Source of the DNA: Pelargonium cotyledonis
Taxonomy: Eukaryota > Streptophyta > Magnoliopsida > Geraniales > Geraniaceae
NCBI GenBank assembly: GCA_036897625.1
Contig: JAYMTA010000776.1
Span: 1-24,304, forward strand
DNA length: 24,304 nucleotides
Direction: 5' to 3'
Under the pieces are notes generated by a model that saw only the letters and a program-made list of their open reading frames with translations, was not told where the DNA came from and searched no databases. Shown in pieces: positions 18,207 to 24,304 of the stretch. The position numbers were made by a program, and so were the translations under genes. Numbering within the stretch: position 1 is the first letter of the stretch; the number at the start of each line of letters is the position of its first letter.

Positions 18207-19441
18207 TCAACTCCTTGTTCTCAAATCAATATCAAAACTGAAAATAGGATCATTGTCTTGCAAAAGCCTATTGGTTTTGATTGCAGTGAGCAGCATCAAG
18301 CCCAGGAAAACCAGAACTGAGAGCACAGACAACAAGAGCATCAAGCCAATTGTTAGACTAACTTTCAACTCTTGTGCATATGCTGCAGAGGCCAGAGCAA
18401 GGAAGCTTAGAGGGAATGAGTAAGCCCACCATGCAACTGTAAATTTCCTCATAGCTTTCTTGAATAATGTAGGTCTGCAAGCCTGATCATCAACAAAATT
18501 AATGATTAATGAGTCAATGAATCATTTTCTCAACCTCTTTGTTTCTTAAACACAAATGGGTCATTCAAAACACATACCAGAGATGTGAAGAGGAACAGAG
18601 AGAGAAAGAAGAGCATCTTCGAAGATGTATCGAAAGCTCCAGAGATGGAGCTCCAAGCCAAGCTTGCCATGCTTGGTGCAGCAAAGAACAAGGAGAATGA
18701 TGGTCGTAGCATTGCTGGAAAGCGATCGATGCCCGATAAACGTTGATAGAGTGTAACAAAGAGCACTAAATAGTGTGCCATGCCTAGTGAGAACATGCAT
18801 ACTGAGATCTCTGTCCATCCCATCTTGGCTGCAGCTTCAGCTCCCACCAAGTTCCCTATCACTGATATCAGGCTTGTGGGATTTGCTACCATTGACAAGA
18901 ACCTCTTCTCAGTAGTAAACCACTGCCCATAGATCTTGATATCAAGCACTCCTATTGGAATAGCAAAGACCCACCAAAGTGCTTGATAACAGGCAGTATT
19001 TGGAGCAATCCATAGTGCAGATTGGAGCAACAGGAGCCATGAAATCCAAGGAGTGTACAAGTAGTTCACTCCTACATGGTGCAAGAACTCAGCCTTCACC
19101 ATGTGAAAGTGAAAGAAGCATTTGAGTATGTAGAGAAAAGACAGTCCTATTTGTGCAACAAGTGCAAGAAACCAGACAAGAAGATAGGCTGTGGAAGGGA
19201 GGGAACGGGGCACGAGTTGGAGAGCGTGCGAGTCACTCGTGGGCTGTCTCAAAATCTTCCATAGGAGGGCTTGGGCAGCAAGAGAGAGGCTTATTCTGAA
19301 GTAGCCTGCATGGAACCTAATCAAGAAGGATGATGATGGTTGCACCACTGCCACTGCAACATCTTGTTGCTTGGTGACTAAAGTAGGAGCAATCACAAGC
19401 TGGATTTGTGGTTGAGGTGTTGTTTGTGTAAGGTCCTCCAT
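18207..19441 (-). CDS. SLAC1-homologue anion channel, SLAH1/SLAH4 type (two exons)
   Basis: Exon 1 runs 19441-18578 (288 codons) and exon 2 runs 18482-18207. The 95-bp intron has GTATGT and GATCAG ends and is phase 0. The product is 379 residues. It starts with a short variable N-terminus (about 38 residues), then FLIRFHAGYFRISLSLAAQA and about ten hydrophobic segments, including the conserved WIAPNTACYQ, FTTEKRFLSMVANPTSLISV and, across the splice junction, ACRPTLFKKAMRKFTVAWWA followed by YSFPLS. This is the plant SLAC/TehA-like family of plasma-membrane anion channels for chloride and nitrate. The short N-terminus, without the long phosphorylated cytosolic domain of SLAC1 and SLAH3, places it with SLAH1/SLAH4. 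In Arabidopsis these are root-expressed, and SLAH1 modulates SLAH3. Confidence 0.92.
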
Positions 19442-19514
19442 GACAGTATAATATAATTAGAAGAGGGAAGGTTAGCTTTAGATTATAAGATGGTCTGCAT
19501 TTCTGGGATGTGTG

Positions 19515-19522
19515 CTTATATA
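19515..19522 (-). promoter_or_regulatory. TATA box of the SLAH1/4-like gene
   Basis: On the minus strand TATATAAG lies about 75 bases upstream of the ATG at 19441, giving a leader of roughly 45 bases. Confidence 0.6.
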
Positions 19523-21400
19523 GATATGGAAACAAGTAGTGAGCCAGCATGAGAGGACATAATTACTTTGAATATTGGATGCATAATCCACCCAACTTAT
19601 CTTAAACCAATATTTTTTCAAAAGTAAAAATGGATATCTGATAGGGACTAAAGAACAGAATTACACATTTTTATTAAAAACAAATAAGTATTAAAACATA
19701 ATTTGTCCAAATTCCCAACATTACCAATGACCTATACACATGCAAATTCACAAACTTGTGTCCTTAATGCTTATAATACAGCTATTGATCAGAAATAAAA
19801 ACTTGGTTAGGGTTTTTTCATTTTGACATACATGGTTCCTCAATATTTGTTCGTCACAGAAAGTTGGGTAGTGGTGCATGGGAAGGAGATAATCAAAGTA
19901 GCCACTTGGGTTTGTGAAATCACTACCCTATATTGTTTACAATTTTTTGGTTGACTTGGTGATGAGTTCTGAGTAAGCTTATTGGGTGTGGGTTGCTGGA
20001 CATGCATCAGCCAAATTTGAGATCCATAAAGCCAGCATTTCAGTGTATAAATCAAATCATTTCATAATTCATATATTCTTCACTCACCCTAATTTTTAAT
20101 TCAAATAGACATGTTTTGAAAGCACTATCAGTTACAGCATTGGACAGATAGAATAATTAAATTGGGTATGTGTGATCTGTGTTGGAGCTTACAAAAATAA
20201 AAGGAAGATAAGAAATGGATAAAATGGATGGTGTTAGCTAAGCAGATTACACAAAAAAAGAAAAGCTATAAAGCACTGGTGTTAAATGTATTATCTAACA
20301 CAGTCGCATATGCTGACTGCAGAAACTAAAGCTTCCCATCTTTTGTTTCTGCTTTTCCTAATTTCTGCACTCTCCTTGTGGACTCCACTTGTTCTTCCTT
20401 AATGAAGGGCAGTTTTAGTTTACATGTGGAGATTATGTGTAGTCTTTCCAGTCGCGAGAGGCCGTTCATAGTACGGATTTCAAGAAAATAGAACCAAGTA
20501 CATAACACAATTAAGCCATGTAAACATTGATGAACATTTCATTATGAAACCATATATGCATCAATGAACCACACTTTTGAGAAAACAGATTGGTCACTGC
20601 AAAATGAGGATTGTGCAAGGAAATGTCACATGCTAATATTGGAAAAGTTGTCTAAAACCAACCAAATTAGCTTTCAAATGAATCAATATACATGTCTACA
20701 AGACAGTTCTAGTGACAAAAATGACATTCAAATATTCCATGCCAGCTAGTTAAGACTTGTTGTATCAGATATGTTTTAGAAAACTTGAACCTCACTTGAT
20801 GGACAATTCTATATCTTCCCAAACCAAGAAACATTCTGCAATCTTCGTTCTTTTCCTCTGAAGTTTAAAAAAATGGTATACATATATAAAACAGTAGAAG
20901 GTGCAAAAAAATTTCTTGTCCAAGTTGAAAACAACAGGAATCGCCTGTGCAAAGCTCCTCCACCATTCTTAACTTGCTCATAACCAAAACAAGAAGTAGA
21001 GAAAGATCACAGATCAAACCCACTTGTGGTAATATGAAAAGGAGAGGTGAAGTGGACGATGGGATGGCTAAAGTATCAAAACAAAAACATGTAGTGGCTC
21101 TCAAGCATTTGTTAGGTTTTAGGTTATGCACTCACTCACTCACGTATTATTAATTAATATTAAGTACACCTCCTAATTAAATACACTGCCTAAATTGTAG
21201 GCTGAGGACACTTTTGCAGAGTGGGGCAATGAGGATGACATATTCTCAATTCTCAATTGTCCAAATTAAATTGCCATTTCTAAAGCCTAACTTATTTTGT
21301 AATGTCAAAGGTATGGGCTTGAGATTTGGGTCAACCTCTTGTCACTCTTTTGCACAATGGGCTTGCCTGGTTAAATATTTTCTCTCTTGTTTTGTCTTAA
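19523..21400. other. Intergenic region between the channel and kinase genes
   Basis: About 1.9 kb of AT-rich sequence holds the distal promoter of the minus-strand channel gene. Short open frames on both strands have no recognisable similarity, and no RNA gene is evident. Confidence 0.5.
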
Positions 21401-21602
21401 TCCGGAGGTTTTCGTAGCGGACTCATGATCAGTACGAGATCAGCATTTTCGAAGTATATCACGCTTAGAATAATTCTCATTCGAGCTAGTTAGGAACATA
21501 AGAGCAGCAAAACTCTTCCTACCATGATTTAATACAATTGCATTTCTTGATATTCAAACTCGAGACATAATATTAAGTTTAACAACTTCTTAACAGTTGA
21601 CA
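21401..21602 (-). mobile_element. SINE-like, tRNA-derived repeat, copy A
   Basis: Read on the minus strand from 21602 it starts TGTCAACTGTTAAGAAGTTG (resembling a Pol III A box). About 35 bases later comes CTCGAGTTTGAATATC (resembling a B box), then CAATTGTATTAAA, and it ends ..CCTCCGGA. Copy B at 23918-24121 shares all these blocks in the same orientation and order. Spaced A/B boxes and a 3' A-rich end (clear in copy B) indicate a SINE. Its 5' head overlaps the 3' end of the kinase reading frame. Confidence 0.6.
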
Positions 21603-22927
21603 AACGTGACCGGTGATAAATATTTTAATTGTATATGTATGGGACTTGAAAGAATGGACTGAAATATGAATAAAGAAACCAACAAAATTTTCATAGCTGT
21701 GTTGGAAATGAAGGTTTCCACAGGTAATCTTTTGTTGAGTACAATTCCAAGCCACAAATTTGGCTTTTCTCTTTTGTCTGCTAATTCTAATTCTAATAAT
21801 AGAAAAACCAACATTACTGTCACAACTTGTGATTTCTCCATCTCCATCTCCATTAATTAATTCACCATAGTCTTCTTCACTAGCTGCAACAACTGTCTCT
21901 GTCCCACCACATAACGCCACCACTTCCGCCTCTTTATTGTAACTTCTGACCGTCACCCAGCTCTCCTCCATCTCCGGCGCCGCCACGCCGCTGCCTTGGC
22001 TCAGCCGCCGAATCCTCTCCGCCGGAGAATTGATCAGCAATTGGGTTGGATCAATGAGGTCGCTTTCGCTTGAATTTGAATCCCACAAGCCTCGATCCAA
22101 CACACCTGTCGGGGTATTTGAAATGAACCCACCAATTTTCTTGAAATCAAACCTATTGGTCTTAACAAAATCATGTTTTAGGAGCTCTTTCGCCGACCAC
22201 CTCTCACCTGGGACTTTCACCAAACACTTTCCCAAAAAGTCCCGACCTTGCTCCGACATGAAGCTCGGGATCTCAGGGCCCGCCCCGGAGTACCCAATCC
22301 GGTACAGAGCCGAAACCGGCTCGGAAACATCGGGCCACGGCGCTCGCCCGGTTGCCATCTCGATCACCGTACCCCCGAGCGCCCAAATGTCCGCCGCGAA
22401 CCCCTGTTGCTCCCCACGCGCCACCTCCGGCGCCATAAAGAGAGGCGTCCCGGAAATCGGCGCATCCGCATCGGACACCAACTTGGCGCAGCCCAAGTCG
22501 GCGATCTTGACCCCGTCCTCCGCCACCAAAATGTTCTGCCCCTTGATGTCACAATGCACAATGCCGCTAGAGTGAAGATACTCCAGCCCAAGCAGGAGCT
22601 GGCGCGCGTAGGACCCAATCGCCGCATTGTCTAACCGCCCAGCGCTGCGGACGACATCCGTTAACGCGCCGCCGGGCGCGTACTCCATGAAGAGGTTGTA
22701 GACCAATCTGCCATCCTCAAAAGTAGTGTCGCACCCCTTGTATGCCACAATCTGGGGACAATCCAATGTGGACAAAATAGTTTGCTCCCTTCGGAGGAAT
22801 TCTGAGCCGGAGAGGTCCGAGGACTTCACCGCGAAAACCTCCCCGGAGAGGCGGGGCGGTGGGGCCGGGGCCGGGGGGGGGGGGGGCAGGCGCCCCGGCC
22901 GATGGTCCAGCCACGGATCCAAGTCAT
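21579..22927 (-). CDS. MAPKKK of the MAPKKK15-20 (MEKK-like) group, frame broken in the glycine-rich loop
   Basis: This is an intronless serine/threonine kinase. The natural ATG at 22927 reads MTWIRGWTIGRGA, the family's N-terminus with its GxG loop. The rest of the kinase lies in another frame (about 22922-21579): SGEVFAVKS with the ATP-site Lys, EFLRREQTIL, HCDIKGQN (catalytic loop, Cys in place of Arg as in this group), KIADLGCAK, SGTPLFMAPEVARG, ADIWALGG and GERWSAKELLKHDFV. The switch falls in a 14-base C run (minus strand) where the GRG-to-SGE connection should be, and about one missing base would explain it. An acidic and Ser-rich C-terminus includes ESWVTVRS. The last seven residues and the stop are read from SINE copy A, so the true 3' end may differ. 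Arabidopsis MAPKKK17/18 act upstream of MKK3 in ABA and stress signalling. The identity is secure; the integrity is not. Confidence 0.85.
22873..22886 (+). repeat. G14 homopolymer in the kinase glycine-rich loop
   Basis: Fourteen consecutive G on the plus strand, followed leftwards by CC-GGGG-CC-GGGG. The stretch corresponding to the kinase phosphate-binding loop is almost free of A and T. It marks the point where the reading frame changes. Confidence 0.95.
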
Positions 22928-22930
22928 GGT

Positions 22931-22955
22931 GAGGTGAGGTGAGGTGAGGTGAGGT
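22931..22955 (-). repeat. (ACCTC)5 pentanucleotide repeat in the kinase 5' leader
   Basis: On the plus strand five copies of GAGGT end three bases from the start codon at 22927. The mRNA leader would carry a C/T/A-only tract directly before the ATG. Confidence 0.9.
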
Positions 22956-23000
22956 TGGGAAGTTGTATATTTAGTTTGTTGGGTTGGATGGTTGGTTTTG

Positions 23001-23024
23001 ATATATATATATATATATATATAT
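23001..23024. promoter_or_regulatory. (AT)12 microsatellite, probable TATA element of the kinase gene
   Basis: Twelve AT units lie 74-97 bases upstream of the ATG at 22927 on the minus strand. This is the expected distance for a TATA box with a short leader. No other TATA-like motif stands out closer to the gene. Confidence 0.45.
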
Positions 23025-23917
23025 GTGGAGTTGAGAACATTGAGACGAGTTTGGTCTGTTGTGGATGTGTATTTTTAATGTAAAGTAAAAAAAAAGTAGT
23101 GAGGAATTGAAGTATGTATAGGGATTGGCCAATGGTGGGCGATTCCCAAATAGTAGTAGTTGCAAGTAAATGGATTATAATATTTGAGAGATTTATTTCA
23201 CACATGCCAAAAGGAGGTGGATGTAGGGTTGGACCAACAGCTTTAGCCGTCCAGCCAGGCGGTGATTGCTTTGGTTGTTACACTTAATTTGTTAGCTACC
23301 AATACCATTACCAATTTCTATTTCTATTGGATCCTCACCAATAGTAATCAATGTATATTTTCACGTGACCTCAAATATGCCAAGAAATTGAGGTGATCGA
23401 TCATAGCTGGATTGGATATAATTATTAGTGTGCACCACATCCACATGCATTCATTAGTAAGTTTATTTTTTAAGGATTATTTTGAATTAGCCATTTAATT
23501 GGAGCTGGAATGAAATGGCTTTTGCTTTGTCATGTAGTGAAAAGAAGAAGGTAGATTATAGAAATGGAGTGAAGCATAGAGAATTTCTTGGATTGCAAGT
23601 GAAGTTTACAAGAAGAAAAGAGAGAGAGAGATAAAAGAAGAACAGACTGTAACCAACTCAGGATTGAAAATAAAAGGGCAAAGGTAGCTTAGCTAGGGTC
23701 TCTGTTCTTTACTCACTGCGGTTGTAATTTAATTGTATAAAAAAAAAAAAAAAGAAGAGACCATTACATTACACATTTACAGAACACCACAGGCCCAGCT
23801 GACCAAACCGTCCAAAAGCAGACTCTAAGCAAGTACTGTAACTATATGGTTTGGTTGTATCTGTCTTGTTAGTTGGTTTGGAATCTCTTGCTTTATAGTA
23901 ATTTTTTTTTGGTTTTA
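23025..23917. other. Kinase promoter and upstream intergenic region
   Basis: AT-rich with purine-rich patches (about 23610-23635) and an A-run near 23740-23753. No gene is seen. It probably includes the distal promoter of the minus-strand kinase gene. Confidence 0.5.
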
Positions 23918-24121
23918 TCCGGAGGATTCTGAAGCGGGTCTGCGATCCATACTGATTCAGCATCTTTAAGTTATTTTATACCCAGATCAAATTTTCATTG
24001 GAGCTGGATAGAAGTTTAATGACGACAAAACTCTCTTTACCAAGTTTTAATGCAATTGTATTCTCTAAAACTCAAATTCGAGAATTTAGATTACACTGAA
24101 ACAATCTCTTACTAATTGACA
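23918..24121 (-). mobile_element. SINE-like, tRNA-derived repeat, copy B
   Basis: Read on the minus strand from 24121: TGTCAATTAGTAAGAGATTG, later TTCTCGAATTTGAG, then ACAATTGCATTAAAA, then ..CCTCCGGA, followed by an A-rich tail at about 23900-23917. Block order and spacing match copy A, with many substitutions, so both are old copies. No clear target duplication was found. Confidence 0.6.
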
Positions 24122-24304
24122 CGCGCGCTTGGCGGACTCTTAGTGCATGATTTAAACAATACACACATAGTAACAATAATATTAATCTTTTTTAATTGCA
24201 TTTGTGTGTGTGGACGGCCACTTGGGCTGGCTATCACCTTGCTTTGACGCTTTCTTTGTGCTTTTGGTTTTGTACCATATTATCACTATTGTTTGTCTAA
24301 TGCA

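Noticed and set aside
20326-20749. Short open frames between the channel and kinase genes
   Set aside because: Around 60 codons each, on opposite strands, without similarity, splice context or promoter support.
22030-22634. Plus-strand open frames of up to 181 codons opposite the kinase
   Set aside because: These mirror the GC-rich kinase coding strand and have no recognisable domain.
18207-22927. Functional pairing of the SLAH channel and the MAPKKK as an ABA module
   Set aside because: Both families have stress roles, but the genes are separated by about 2 kb with independent promoters, and nothing in the sequence links their function.
1-24304. A new defence, CRISPR-like or operon-type system
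   Set aside because: No regularly spaced repeats or clustered unknown genes are present; the window is explained by ordinary plant genes and transposons.

Overview
The window looks like nuclear DNA of a flowering plant, most likely a eudicot. The four recognisable host genes belong to plant families: a BAP31-like ER protein, a SLAC1-homologue anion channel, a plant MEKK-type MAPKKK, and the plant-specific family annotated as 'probable F-box protein At4g22030'. Introns have GT..AG ends and the intergenic DNA is AT-rich. The mobile elements are typical of plants (hAT, Mutator-like, RRM-type L1 LINE, short LTR, SINE). No species can be named from the sequence alone.

Left part (1 to about 14,600) is a transposon-rich gene desert with one host gene. 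In order: the 3' part of an LTR (1-229); an internally deleted hAT relic with a transposase C-terminus (761-1911); a non-autonomous Mutator-like element with a gene-like insert (2006-3103); a fold-back MITE (3217-3436); the 'At4g22030-like' gene on the minus strand (4335-5588); a LINE with a perfect 16-bp target-site duplication, a complete 5' end and no reverse transcriptase (7889-10395); a solo LTR with 5-bp duplications (10962-11291); a second Mutator-like element (11940-12548); and an unidentified coding-like relic (14034-14600).

Right part (14,600 to the end) is gene-rich: the two-exon BAP31-like gene (+, 15057-17480), the two-exon SLAH1/SLAH4-like channel gene (-, 18207-19441, convergent with BAP31), and an intronless MAPKKK gene of the MAPKKK15-20 group (-, 21579-22927) lying between two copies of a tRNA-derived SINE-like repeat. 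The MAPKKK reading frame is broken in its glycine-rich loop by a 14-G homopolymer, which is either a sequence error or a real lesion. Its apparent stop codon lies inside the neighbouring SINE.

The genes do not form a pathway or cluster. MAPKKK17/18-type kinases and SLAC-family channels are both known in stress and ABA signalling, but their proximity here is probably incidental. I found no convincing new multi-gene system. The most useful observations concern gene-model integrity (MAPKKK), transposon structure (LINE, hAT, Mutator-like) and small tandem repeats in promoters, leaders and one C-terminus.
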